64,000 nucleotides of DNA from JASSUD01 sp031963415. Lineage in GTDB: Bacteria > Pseudomonadota > Gammaproteobacteria > Burkholderiales > Burkholderiaceae. The translations under genes and the position numbers were made by a program. How positions within the stretch are numbered: the stretch's first letter is position 1; each line of letters begins with the position of its first letter. The notes beneath the pieces were generated by a model that had not been told where the DNA came from, searched no databases, and saw only the letters and a program-made list of their open reading frames with translations. Positions 33,335-42,061 of this stretch are shown piece by piece. The DNA is taken from positions 2,294,001-2,358,000 of the forward strand of contig JASSUI010000001.1 of the NCBI GenBank assembly GCA_031963415.1. The letters run 5' to 3'.

Positions 33335-34045
33335 ATGCAAAACTTTGCTGCATTAGCAGCGGCCTTTGATCGTCCAAACGAAAAGCAGCCGCTGACTCAA
33401 TCATTAATCGAATTTGTAGAAAAAGCGCGAACCAATTTAAACCCTAATCGGAGATCTAATCGGAAAAGGGATTTTATTAACATGGCAAGCGATCAATGCA
33501 AGCTTGCTGCCTGCCATCGCACTTCACCGCAATCAACATTAGCTATTTCTTCTTCTGATGAACCATATTGGAATTCTGCAAGGATTAAAAATTTAGGGAA
33601 TTACGTAAGTTCACTCAGAAAACAGTTCAAGAATGAAAAATGGCCTGCCGATATTTCTTTTTATCACCAAGAAAAAAAGCTGTTCTTGGAGCAATTGGAG
33701 GTATCTATTGCAGTCTATGATGCATTGATTCCGAAGCTTGATCATATTACTAATAACATCGCCTTCTACGGCATTCCATTGCTAGTCGAACAAGCTCTTA
33801 TTCCTTCCTATTTGGAAGATTTAGCTTCTCTGATTAATGCACTAAAAGTAATAGGGTCTGGCTGGTATGAGCTGTACAAAGCTTGGGGTAAGAGACAAGA
33901 ATTAAAGGACGTTTCTACTTTAACTAATCAATTAACCTTAAATAATGGCTTCATTCTCGACAGCATCAGAGAATTAGCAGTTTATTTATCCGCTGCACAT
34001 AACGCTCATATGAATACCCCCTCTCATCCAAGGGAGGGAATATGA
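33335..34045 (+). CDS. Helical protein A1 of the C4-controlled operon
   Basis: At 236 residues, mostly helical. A hydrophobic stretch near residues 145-165 (DHITNNIAFYGIPLLVEQAL) is followed by SLINALKVIGSGWYELYKAW. The FYGIP motif also occurs in the next gene, before a similar helix, so the two are probably paralogues or partners. Ribosome site GGGAGG. Its end overlaps the next start by 4 bases. I do not know its function. Confidence 0.65.
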   Translation: MQNFAALAAAFDRPNEKQPLTQSLIEFVEKARTNLNPNRRSNRKRDFINMASDQCKLAACHRTSPQSTLAISSSDEPYWNSARIKNLGNYVSSLRKQFKNEKWPADISFYHQEKKLFLEQLEVSIAVYDALIPKLDHITNNIAFYGIPLLVEQALIPSYLEDLASLINALKVIGSGWYELYKAWGKRQELKDVSTLTNQLTLNNGFILDSIRELAVYLSAAHNAHMNTPSHPREGI

Positions 34046-35253
34046 GCGGAGCCTATCCAATCAACACAGTCAATACTGCGTTTATTCCGCCACTGGAAGA
34101 AAAAGCCAATCAGCCTGATTCACTCATAGGATATGTTGGCACCCTTACCGCAGTTGGAACGATGGTGCCTACGCTAGATCAGGATAAAGAGGCTTTACGT
34201 TATCCAGCCGGAGAAAAAAAGGCTTATCTGGATACTCTTATCAGTAACCCCCAACTTTTTCAGAAGCAACCTGATACGGTATCCGAAGCAGATGAAGAAA
34301 CGTTAATTTCTGATTCGGAGTCAATAGCAAGCAGCCTGCGCTTTGAAGAGGAGAGTAAAGCGGAATATGCGTTTGCTGCCTATGACCGTGCTTGTGAATT
34401 AGTCAATGAGGAAAATTGGAAGAAGCTGCCTTACTTTGATGAATGTTGCGAGGCTGTGCCGAATTTAGTAAACAATTTGGAAAAGCTAAAAGTTGGTCTG
34501 GCATCAATCGAAAAATCTTTCAAAGATGAGTCACTTTTTCAATCTGAGATTGAAGACGAAGTAGATGAAGTACTGCAAGTCCGGTTAGATAAGCTGATCA
34601 CTATACAAGACGCACTAAAGGCATTAATGCCTACGGTAAAAGCACTTGCAAAAGCTAAACAGCACCTTGAAAAAAGTAAGCTGCCTACTGAAAAGCAATC
34701 TCACGTAGTCAAGATGATGACGAACGCTGTAACAGGTATTGGGAGCATTCTTATCTTTTACGGTATTCCTGCATCTTGGCTATCACTTCTTTCTAACGCT
34801 GCTAACTCTATTCTCGACAGGCGCAGCTATTTAATCCAACAAAAGATCAAGCTATGGGAAGACTTTAAAGAAGCTCTCGATGCGCTTGATCAACATAACC
34901 CTAGTAAGGAAGGAAATATGAGTGCCACTTTAAAAAGTGTATCCCGTGAATACCATAATGTGCGGGAGGGACAGAACCAGATAATTACTGAACAAGAAGC
35001 TCAAGCTCAAGAGCTTAAAGACGCCAAGCAAAAACTGGAAAACGTCACAGACGCACTAAAGAAATCTGAGGAAGCAAGAGTGCAAGAAAGTGAGCAAAAT
35101 CGAAAACAGATATTAGAGCTAAGGAATGCTGTAGCTGAGATGCAGCGAATGTTACAAAACCAATCTGGGCTTCAATTAATTGGAGGACTCACAAAGATAC
35201 AGGGGTCAGCAAATCAAGGACGCGATCTTTCCTCCTGGAAGGACGTCGCGTAA
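34042..35253 (+). CDS. Helical protein A2 fused to coiled-coil B
   Basis: At 403 residues. Residues 1-292 contain a hydrophobic hairpin-like stretch (VTGIGSILIFYGIPASWLSL) as in A1. Residues 293-403 are a separate coiled coil (KQKLENVTDALKKSEEARVQ) ending GGLTKIQGSA...SSWKDVA. At 34918 the in-frame ATG has its own strong ribosome site (AAGGAAGG), so part B may also be made alone. Amphipathic and hydrophobic helices suggest membrane action, but no toxin family could be named. Confidence 0.65.
   Translation: MSGAYPINTVNTAFIPPLEEKANQPDSLIGYVGTLTAVGTMVPTLDQDKEALRYPAGEKKAYLDTLISNPQLFQKQPDTVSEADEETLISDSESIASSLRFEEESKAEYAFAAYDRACELVNEENWKKLPYFDECCEAVPNLVNNLEKLKVGLASIEKSFKDESLFQSEIEDEVDEVLQVRLDKLITIQDALKALMPTVKALAKAKQHLEKSKLPTEKQSHVVKMMTNAVTGIGSILIFYGIPASWLSLLSNAANSILDRRSYLIQQKIKLWEDFKEALDALDQHNPSKEGNMSATLKSVSREYHNVREGQNQIITEQEAQAQELKDAKQKLENVTDALKKSEEARVQESEQNRKQILELRNAVAEMQRMLQNQSGLQLIGGLTKIQGSANQGRDLSSWKDVA
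34905..34920 (+). promoter_or_regulatory. Internal ribosome site and ATG within the 34042 gene
   Basis: AAGGAAGG lies 4 bases before an ATG that is in frame with the large gene. It would yield a 111-residue coiled-coil protein (MSATLKSVSREYHNVREGQN...). The 236-residue A1 ends in a similar way, PSHPREGI with a stop and overlapping ATG; here the stop is absent. Confidence 0.55.
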
Positions 35254-35301
35254 AGCACCCTAACTTCCGTTGTACATTGCTTACGAGCAATATTGGAAAA
35301 C

Positions 35302-35338
35302 GTGTCTAACAGCCTGATTAGCTGTTAGACACATTCTT
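35302..35338 (+). terminator. Terminator of the helical-protein operon
   Basis: GTGTCTAACAG (35302-35312) and CTGTTAGACAC (35322-35332) form a perfect 11-bp stem with a 9-base loop, followed by ATTCTTTC. It lies ~50 bases after the last stop. Confidence 0.8.
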
Positions 35339-35716
35339 TCTCCTTGGCAAAATCGGATAGAACCACCCGATCTTTGCCAGGGCTCTTCCCATAAAAAGAG
35401 ACATGAAATGCGTCCACGTATGCTCTCGAATATCGTTATGTCAGCAATAAGCTTAGTCGAATGGTTTGATTTTATCTCTTCTCGTTTGGCTCGATTAATT
35501 TTGCTAACGCTTTTTTTCTTATAGGCGATCTCACCGCCAAGCTATTGAAATTCTGTAAGGCGTGCCCTAATTATTCGTGGAGCATGGTACTGGCATCTTA
35601 TTGCAGGCGTAAGCAAAGAAAAAGCCCTTTTAAGCAACCTTCCAAAAGTTTGAATCGCATTCAACTGGCAGAGGTGCTTAAAAAAGGGCTTTTTTAGCCT
35701 GAACTGGAAAAAGGAT
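35339..35716. other. Intergenic region with an imperfect hairpin
   Basis: Contains a short frame on the plus strand near 35420 (MLSNIVMSAISLVEWFDF) that vaguely recalls the start of an MFS transporter; it soon stops. At 35620-35697 arms of AAAGCCCTTTTAAGCA and TGCTTAAAAAAGGGCTTT type flank ~40 bases and may terminate transcripts arriving from both sides. No gene that I can support. Confidence 0.4.
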
Positions 35717-37483
35717 TTAGTTTTGTTGTAGCTTGGCAGCTATCTGCGCTAAAAGAGCATTTGTTTTTTCTTCCCGAATTCTAGCTTCTTCTCTTTCTCT
35801 AGCTCTTTCCTGTTGCTCTTTAATTTCACGAGCCTTAGCTGCTGCTTCTCTCTGTTCAAGCAGAGCAACCAATTCTGCTTTTTCCTGCTTAGAAAGCTCT
35901 CTCTCTTCGATAATTGTCCTTTCAAGAGTAGCAATCCGATCTTTAAGTTCTTCAAGCTCAGGCGTAGAAGGTCTACGCGGCCCTTCTGTAGTAGAGGCGG
36001 AGGGGAAACTTTCCTCTGGCATTGTAGGACTACTAGTCTTAGGCGAGACGAATTGCCGTTGCCCAATGGCCAGACTTTCAGGAACGGAGGCCAAAGAAGC
36101 ATTTGAATTTAAAGAAGTACTTGAGTCGTTACGGGGTAGTCCTATTTGCTTTAATGCATTACGAAAATCTTTTCTGAGACCATTTAATTCTGCTCGCAAT
36201 TCATTAATAGAGTCTGTTTGTGCAGCACTGCTATCGGAAAGCGTGCCCAGAGAGCCGGCAACCTGTCCCGTCACATAAGCTAGGTTCGGGTCAACTCTTA
36301 GATATTGATTATCTTGCCCATTATTGTTAACCCCCCGTGGGTCCATATCAACCTCTGAAGCTAATAGTTTTAATGCGTGTTCTAAATCGTTTTTTAACGT
36401 TTTTCTAAAAGCATTCTGAAAATCTAATTGCCGCTTTTCTGAAAAGTTCCAGCACTTTAATATAAAGTAGACGGTTCCTGCAAGGGCGGCCCCTACAGCA
36501 CCGCCAGCGGCCAGCGCAATTCTAATAGACCACTCCGAACCGCCCGTTTCATTCACTAAATGATTAAAATCTCTGAGTGGGTTTTTTTCAGTGATTTCAT
36601 CTAACTTAATTTTTTTATTTCTCTCTTCATCAATAAAGCTTCTTAAACTTTCAATCGCTTCTTTAAACGTGATTACTGACACCTGCTGACTATCACATGT
36701 GTCATTCACTGATGGTGAAGAGGTAGCAGCTGCGCTCTCTGCCTGCTCGCTTTCCTCTGAAGTTGTGTCATTTAAAACTTCAATGGCACGATCCGTAGAA
36801 AGCCCGTGTCGGTAGGTTGATGCTCTACCTTCTGCAAACGCCTGCTTACACGCCTCATCAGGAAGATCATTTCCTTGTTCTTGTCTTCTCTGATAAGCAG
36901 TACATAGATTTCTAATAAGTTTTTTCGCCTCTAGGTATAAGGCGAACTCATTATTTTTACGTTTTAGTGCATCATCTTCATTTTCTAGCGATAAATTATT
37001 TTTAGTATAAAGCTGCTCTTTAAACAGCTTATCTAACTTAGCCCCCATCTCCCTGAGTACCCCGATGATGGGGTCTTCAGGCGCAACAACGGTAAAAGCC
37101 CCTTCAACCTCTTGTGTTGAAGGGGCGTCGGGTAACGCTAACGTTTTCGGCACGTGACGATGAAGCGTTAAATGACAAACTGTGAGGCTCTTATGCTGTT
37201 TGCTGCTATGCTCGACTAAGTAATTTAAAAAGGGGTCTTCTTGCTTTTCTCCCGGTGCTTTAAGCCTTAATAAATCTTGCTGAGTATGCGGGATAAAAGC
37301 GCCTAAAAAATCTCTACGAAAGCCCGGCCTAGTTATAGGTTCGTCAACGTCTCGACCTACGCCTAAATCGTTAAACCCGTTCTCAGGCAACGAAGAACTT
37401 GCCGGAGAACCTGTTGCTTTTAAACAGAGCGGATTACGTGCATATAAATAAGTTGGACTATAAGGCAAAACCGAGCTACGCAT
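35717..37483 (-). CDS. Membrane-anchored coiled-coil protein, function unknown
   Basis: At 588 residues. The N-terminal ~30 residues are polar and hydroxylated (MRSSVLPYSPTYLYARNPLC), not a signal peptide. A membrane helix with small residues lies near 325-350 (IALAAGGAVGAALAGTVYFI). The last ~85 residues are a highly charged coiled coil (LEELKDRIATLERTIIEERE and beyond). It faces the C4-controlled operon. Composition resembles large secreted or surface proteins of intracellular bacteria; no known domain could be named. Confidence 0.6.
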   Translation of the reverse strand: MRSSVLPYSPTYLYARNPLCLKATGSPASSSLPENGFNDLGVGRDVDEPITRPGFRRDFLGAFIPHTQQDLLRLKAPGEKQEDPFLNYLVEHSSKQHKSLTVCHLTLHRHVPKTLALPDAPSTQEVEGAFTVVAPEDPIIGVLREMGAKLDKLFKEQLYTKNNLSLENEDDALKRKNNEFALYLEAKKLIRNLCTAYQRRQEQGNDLPDEACKQAFAEGRASTYRHGLSTDRAIEVLNDTTSEESEQAESAAATSSPSVNDTCDSQQVSVITFKEAIESLRSFIDEERNKKIKLDEITEKNPLRDFNHLVNETGGSEWSIRIALAAGGAVGAALAGTVYFILKCWNFSEKRQLDFQNAFRKTLKNDLEHALKLLASEVDMDPRGVNNNGQDNQYLRVDPNLAYVTGQVAGSLGTLSDSSAAQTDSINELRAELNGLRKDFRNALKQIGLPRNDSSTSLNSNASLASVPESLAIGQRQFVSPKTSSPTMPEESFPSASTTEGPRRPSTPELEELKDRIATLERTIIEERELSKQEKAELVALLEQREAAAKAREIKEQQERAREREEARIREEKTNALLAQIAAKLQQN

Positions 37484-37760
37484 AATTTATCCTCTTTGCG
37501 CAAACCTTTTTAGGAAAAGCTGACAGAAATGCATAACTCTGAAGTCTCTTCGGAAAATTCTGAACTTCCTATAGGTTCACGACCTGAGTTAACCTTTTCA
37601 CCATAACCGTAAAAAACCTGAATGGATAAAATGAAATGGCTACGAATTAAGCTAAAACTGCGACTCAATCCGATGAGCTTTAATAATCGTAATTTTTTAT
37701 ATCTCAATCAGTAACACATTAAGAGCGAAAACACTTTAGTACGTGCAAGGAAAAATCGAA

Positions 37761-38177
37761 TTAAGAGGGCATCTCTAAGAACTGCGTAATTAATTCTTCG
37801 ACGAGAGCGCGCTGCGGCGGCGATAAAGCTCGAATTCTCTCTATCAGATTTGCCACCTCTACCGAAAGGGGGGCCTTTATCTCTAGCGATTGGGTTTTAG
37901 GTGGCGGCCCATAGTGCAGCCAATGTTCTGTCACCCCTAGCCATTCGGCTAATGTCTTAATTTTGTCATTTGTTGGTATAACTCGTCCCGTTAGCCATTT
38001 GTGTGCAGTTTGTGGGGTTATCCCGGTTTCGGTTGTACCCGAATGTCTTAAATTAAACTGCCGAGCTAAATCGGTTGCCCCTTTAACTGCTTTAGCACCG
38101 CAATTAAGCGCGACAAACCGATTTAAAGCCATCTTCAAGCGTCGAGCAAAAGCGGCTTTTTCTTCTTGGGTAGGCAT
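37761..38177 (-). CDS. HTH transcription regulator (XRE-like)
   Basis: At 138 residues. A helix-turn-helix spans about residues 45-80 (TGITPQTAHKWLTGRVIPTN, KIKTLAEWLGVTEHWLHYG), followed by a C-terminal helical tail (ALSPPQRALVEELITQFLEM). It lies at the right edge of the cargo region and may regulate it. No peptidase S24 domain is present, so it would not be cleaved in an SOS response. Confidence 0.7.
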   Translation of the reverse strand: MPTQEEKAAFARRLKMALNRFVALNCGAKAVKGATDLARQFNLRHSGTTETGITPQTAHKWLTGRVIPTNDKIKTLAEWLGVTEHWLHYGPPPKTQSLEIKAPLSVEVANLIERIRALSPPQRALVEELITQFLEMPS

Positions 38178-38650
38178 GAGATAAAAAAATGAGCTGAGAT
38201 AGCTTATTGTAAACCAAATAAGAATTTTTTAACCTTATTGGGTAACAAAAGGAAATGCTTTGGCGACCATCAGGAAAAGTGAGAAACGAAAAACCTCGGC
38301 ATACCGATGTAGAAATGCCCAGTCACACACTTGTCTCACTATGGGTAGCAAGCTTGGTAGCTTTTCTTGTGCTCAGTGGACGGGTAAGTAAAATTCTTTT
38401 TCCTTTTTTCGAGGGCCTGGAATATCCCCCTTAGCCAATGGCAGGGGCAAGACGTTGCCCTTATTTTGTTTGCCTTTATCCGGGATTTTATAAACTCGAT
38501 AGTTGGCCTCGTAGCTGTTTGTTGCAGCAAAGTTGAGCGAAGCGTTGGGGAAATTTCTGGCTCACGCGGACAGACTAAATGTTCCCTGCTATTTTTATCT
38601 CTCTAATAGCAGAGCATTAAAATCTTTTTACATGACAATAGGAAGCCAAT
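38178..38650. other. Region with a truncated gene end
   Basis: On the minus strand, 38373 to about 38554 is an open frame of ~60 codons without a start (includes NASLNFAATNSYEANYRVYK, NVLPLPLAKGDIPGPRKK) that ends in TGA. The protein-like composition suggests the 3' end of a lost gene. The rest holds no gene that I can support. Confidence 0.4.
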
Positions 38651-38962
38651 ATGGACTATATGAAGAGCCAGGCATGCATTGAACGATTTGAATTAGAGAA
38701 GGAACGCATTCAAGATCGCCCTCTGATTAGCCGAGGGAAGCTTCTACCGCTGACTAATCAACTAAGAGAATCGCTCGCTAATGTTCATCAAGAAGTGCAG
38801 AAAGCGCTTGAGGATGGTGCTGTTTTAATCAACGATGATATCGGCATGCTATGCGCAGATGAGGCTAAAAAGGCGAACGGTGAGGAAGGGAGAGAAAGCT
38901 ACGCGCATACAATTTTTTTCTATAGCCATCCTTGGCTCAGTGTTACACCAACGTGCCATTAG
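38651..38962 (+). CDS. Hypothetical protein, 103 residues
   Basis: Ribosome site AGGAAG, ATG at 38651. The first ~75 residues are helical and charged (KLLPLTNQLRESLANVHQEV, QKALEDGAVLINDDIGML); the end (TIFFYSHPWLSVTPTCH) looks out of frame, and a second frame continues past it, so the gene may be damaged. I do not recognise it. Confidence 0.4.
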   Translation: MDYMKSQACIERFELEKERIQDRPLISRGKLLPLTNQLRESLANVHQEVQKALEDGAVLINDDIGMLCADEAKKANGEEGRESYAHTIFFYSHPWLSVTPTCH

Positions 38963-39075
38963 CATTGCGTGCGGCACAGTAATATCACTTAGCAAAGGGA
39001 AGAGCCGCAGAGCGGCTGCGAATCGTCATCGCCAGCTGTTCAAAATGAAAGCACTACCCTCCTAGCATGAAAGGT

Positions 39076-39486
39076 TCACACGTTCTCAATAAGCTCAGAC
39101 TTTGCAGCCCTCGCTCGGTGAGCAAGTAACTCCAAATAGCCTTGATATGCTTGCTGACTAAATTTCTTAACACGCTTATAAAACGTTTTAGAAGAAATAC
39201 CTAATTCATTGGCAACTGCTTTGATAGGACGTAAATTATGAAGGTAAAACAGCTGCATCGTCCGCTTTTCCTCGCTGTCTGGCTGCGCCATAACAGCGAG
39301 ATTAAACAAACTCATATTTATAGAGCACTCTGCATCAGGCACTTCACCTGAGTATTTTTGCGGCTGAAACCTAGCTAACAAATGCTTGGGTGCAGGTGGA
39401 GCAAACAAGCGGCGCGAACGATGCCATTCTGCCCATTGTTGGCAGAAAAAATGCAAGTCTTGATCTTTTTTCACGTCACTCATCAT
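39076..39486 (-). CDS. Putative late antitermination protein Q-like
   Basis: At 136 residues. The N-terminal part (FFCQQWAEWHRSRRLFAPPA) and the C-terminal helix-turn-helix (LRPIKAVANELGISSKTFYK) resemble a group of phage late regulators of the Q/DUF1133 kind. It is the last gene of the leftward early operon, as Q is in lambda. Its natural target would be the late operon, which starts 16 kb further left beyond the cargo region. Function inferred from position and HTH. Confidence 0.6.
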   Translation of the reverse strand: MMSDVKKDQDLHFFCQQWAEWHRSRRLFAPPAPKHLLARFQPQKYSGEVPDAECSINMSLFNLAVMAQPDSEEKRTMQLFYLHNLRPIKAVANELGISSKTFYKRVKKFSQQAYQGYLELLAHRARAAKSELIENV

Positions 39487-39646
39487 TATCTACTCGCTCT
39501 TCCTATTTAATTAATTTTCTCGATTTAAGCTACTTTTTATTTCAAATTTATTAGCTAAGTCACTGGGCAAAATTAAATCTATAAATGGAGCCGAAATTAT
39601 TTGGCATGTCATTGAGTTCTTGTTCAAGCGTATGAGTACGCCCTAA

Positions 39647-40447
39647 TTAAACTCTCTTGCTTTTCCAATCAAACACGACAAATTCGCCGCCACCTTCGCG
39701 CAATCGATCTACAATGCGTTCGCCAAGAAAAGATTTAAGACCGGGTTTAATACGCCCTTCATTTTTATAGTCATCTAGCGGGAGATTGGAGAGAAGCAAA
39801 TTCGGCTTGCGTCTTTCGTAGCGCTCATTGAGTACATCGAAAAGAATGACTTTCTCAGTCTCTGAGCCAAACTGCTGGCCGACTTCATCCAAAATAAGCA
39901 AATCAGGAAAAACTAGCGCCGCTGTCGCTTGGCTCTCGGTTTGCTCGCTGTCCTTACGCCAAGTTTCTTTAATACTTCGTATTGCGCGCAGTACGGAGGT
40001 AAAAAGCACTGTGCAGTTATATCGGCGCATGATGTGCAGACCAATGCCCGCCGATAAATGCGTTTTCCCCGTGCCAGGTTTTCCCAAGAACACAGCAGAG
40101 CGTCCCGTTTTCAATACTTCCTCAAATTCACCGGCATAGGTGGTAGCAAACCCCAAAGCACGCTCTTGCGCTGGGGTTTGAGCGATAAAATTTTTCAAGC
40201 TACGGTTTTGAAACCGTAGCGGAATACCAGCGTCACCGATTTTTCTTTGCCATGCCTGCAATTTGGCTTCACGGTCTTTTTTCTCCACCTCGGCTTTTTC
40301 ACGAGCCTGTGCCTCTGCGTTGCAAATCGGACACATCGACCAAATAGATTTGATGAAACACCTAGCCTCATATTCGCCGTGCTTATCGCACCTGTCTGTG
40401 CGAATTTTTGGTTCAGCGTGAACGCCCATTTCGTCTAATCGGCTCAT
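39647..40447 (-). CDS. DnaC-like helicase loader (AAA+ ATPase)
   Basis: At 266 residues. Walker A AVFLGKPGTGKTHLSAGIGL near residues 118-137, Walker B DLLILDEVGQQ near 192. An N-terminal Zn-binding cluster (CDKHGEYEARC ... CPIC) as in DnaC and similar phage proteins. It should load the host DnaB helicase onto the phage origin. It overlaps the upstream DUF1376 gene by 4 bases. Confidence 0.88.
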   Translation of the reverse strand: MSRLDEMGVHAEPKIRTDRCDKHGEYEARCFIKSIWSMCPICNAEAQAREKAEVEKKDREAKLQAWQRKIGDAGIPLRFQNRSLKNFIAQTPAQERALGFATTYAGEFEEVLKTGRSAVFLGKPGTGKTHLSAGIGLHIMRRYNCTVLFTSVLRAIRSIKETWRKDSEQTESQATAALVFPDLLILDEVGQQFGSETEKVILFDVLNERYERRKPNLLLSNLPLDDYKNEGRIKPGLKSFLGERIVDRLREGGGEFVVFDWKSKRV

Positions 40448-41370
40448 AGTTTCCCGCCTTTTCCGTAATCCAACTCATCAAAATTTTCTGCCTTCGGCTG
40501 CTGTGGCTTGACTTGTGTATAAGCGCTTGCATGAGCAGCATCTGCTAGCTTGGGAACCAGATAGTTAAGGTGAATACGTTGCTCTGGCTTAGCATGACAG
40601 CGCGCCGTCTCTGCTGCCGTGAGAATCTGTGCATCGGAATAGCTAGGTATAAGCTCTCCCCAGGTTGGCATTTGCGGGTGAGCGTTAATACCCATTGAGC
40701 GCAACTGTTGGCAAAGCAGCCCTATACGGCGGTCTTTGGCTGATACGGTTACGCACTGTTCTCGTTCCTGCTGAACTAACACTGCTACGTTAGTAGTAGT
40801 GTTAGTTATGGTGTCTGGTTTATGGATAGCCGTTTCAGATTCATTACAGGTGCGTTCTTGTTCGCCACCTGTTCGCGTTGCAGGTGTGTAACAGGTACGC
40901 TCTTGTTCTGTCTTTGTAATCGTTGCCGGTGCGTTCTTGCCGCGTTGCAGCATGTCTCGCAGTTGCGTAATCGTGGTGTCCCATTTCGGCGTAATGCCTA
41001 TTGCTCGAAGCTCGTCAAATAAACGAGCGCGCTCTCCGCGATGGCGACGCATCCGCTCTTTTTCATGAGCTGCTTTTTGCTTACGCTCAGCGCTTCCTTC
41101 TTTGTATCGGCTGATCTCTTCATCGCATCGTTTATTGTGCCAACCATCTTCTTGTAGAATAAAAAACTCTTTGAGTACAGTATTCACCGCCTCGCGCTCT
41201 TGTTTGGTTCTTGCACTAACGAGGCGCTGCACCTCCTCTAACTTGGTTGGCAGCGGTTTTTCGCTCGCGTAATATTTTCTGAGGAGTCGGCTATAGGCCG
41301 CGTCTTCAATAAAACTTAGATGAGCGGTGGCCTCAGCATAATCCCCTATGTGGTGCTCGTAGTAGTGCAT
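40444..41370 (-). CDS. DUF1376 phage replication protein
   Basis: At 308 residues. The N-terminal ~90 residues (YYEHHIGDYAEATAHLSFIE, AAYSRLLRKYYASEKPLPTK) are a DUF1376 domain, common in phage O-like initiators next to DnaC genes. The middle is polar and repetitive (TITKTEQERTCYTPATRTGG), probably a flexible linker. The C-terminus (YSDAQILTAAETARCHAKPE) looks helical. It should recognise the origin and recruit the loader. Confidence 0.82.
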   Translation of the reverse strand: MHYYEHHIGDYAEATAHLSFIEDAAYSRLLRKYYASEKPLPTKLEEVQRLVSARTKQEREAVNTVLKEFFILQEDGWHNKRCDEEISRYKEGSAERKQKAAHEKERMRRHRGERARLFDELRAIGITPKWDTTITQLRDMLQRGKNAPATITKTEQERTCYTPATRTGGEQERTCNESETAIHKPDTITNTTTNVAVLVQQEREQCVTVSAKDRRIGLLCQQLRSMGINAHPQMPTWGELIPSYSDAQILTAAETARCHAKPEQRIHLNYLVPKLADAAHASAYTQVKPQQPKAENFDELDYGKGGKL

Positions 41371-41395
41371 AGATGATTTCCGCGTATGGCCGAAC

Positions 41396-41755
41396 TTAAT
41401 CCGACAAAGGCCAGAGAGTGGAGTTATCAGAGGATGGGTAAATATTGGGAAATAGCCACAATATTTCAGCTCGTAACGGTTTGCTCATTTGATTTAGCCT
41501 GTCAGTGGGTTTTTTAGAAGTAAATTTCCTACCCTTGGGCGAACTGATACGAGCTTCATAAGTTAGATAGGAGATAGGGGGCGAGAACCGCATCAATTCA
41601 GAGCGTGTCTTATAGTCGCTTGTATAGGCTCTGCAAGCTTTTCGTGAGCTTCCTAAACAAAGCTTACCTTGCTTATCGATAAGCCGAGGTCGCTGTACTA
41701 TTTTTATGGCGTCGCCATTCACAGGAAGATAGGCATACAGCTGACATTCACACAT
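41396..41755 (-). CDS. Hypothetical early protein, 119 residues
   Basis: Begins 6 bases past the Cro-like stop and ends 25 bases before the DUF1376 gene, so it is part of the same operon (cII position). It has a Cys pair at the start (MCECQLYAYL) and a basic middle (KGRKFTSKKPTDRLNQ). I do not recognise a family. Confidence 0.45.
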   Translation of the reverse strand: MCECQLYAYLPVNGDAIKIVQRPRLIDKQGKLCLGSSRKACRAYTSDYKTRSELMRFSPPISYLTYEARISSPKGRKFTSKKPTDRLNQMSKPLRAEILWLFPNIYPSSDNSTLWPLSD

Positions 41756-41761
41756 GATGGC

Positions 41762-41959
41762 TCAATCAATTGTTTTGCAAATAGGTGTCTCAGGGTCAGC
41801 AAAAATATCTGGTCGTGCAAGACGCAAAAACTTAAGTCGAGCCTTTGGAATTCCTTGTTTACGCCAACCACACACAGCGGAAGCTGTTACTTCGCAAAAA
41901 CGCGCTGTCTTAGCGGTACCGCCAAGACGATCGATGATCAAATTTGAGTTAGATTGCAT
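41762..41959 (-). CDS. Cro/YdaS-like HTH regulator
   Basis: At 65 residues from the ATG at 41959 (the 41998 start would lie in an operator). The sequence NLIIDRLGGTAKTARFCEVT, ASAVCGWRKQGIPKARL is a typical YdaS/Cro helix-turn-helix. It is divergently placed from the repressor gene, as cro is from cI, and is the first gene of the leftward replication operon. Confidence 0.82.
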   Translation of the reverse strand: MQSNSNLIIDRLGGTAKTARFCEVTASAVCGWRKQGIPKARLKFLRLARPDIFADPETPICKTID

Positions 41960-41990
41960 GAAGTAGAGCCTATCATTATCGTTTTTATAT

Positions 41991-42061
41991 TTAAGCATTC
42001 TTAAAAAATTATTACAAGCAAATTAAGAATATTTAATCATTTTTGAGTTAAGCTATCTTAA
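41991..42061. promoter_or_regulatory. Divergent operator region with three repressor sites
   Basis: Sites: TTAAG-CATT-CTTAA (41991-42004), TTAAG-AATA-TTTAA (42023-42036, one arm mismatch) and TTAAG-CTAT-CTTAA (42048-42061, reaching the first base of the repressor ATG). The same palindrome occurs twice at 42875-42911. Three sites between divergent cro- and cI-like genes resemble a lambda right operator. No Shine-Dalgarno is seen before the repressor ATG. Confidence 0.75.

Noticed and set aside
35420..35525. Start of an MFS transporter (SAISLVEWFDF)
   Set aside because: Only ~30 codons with a weak resemblance; too short to call a remnant gene.
35733..36278. 181-residue plus-strand frame with many serines and leucines
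   Set aside because: It is the antisense of the charged coiled coil of the 35717-37483 gene; no ribosome site.
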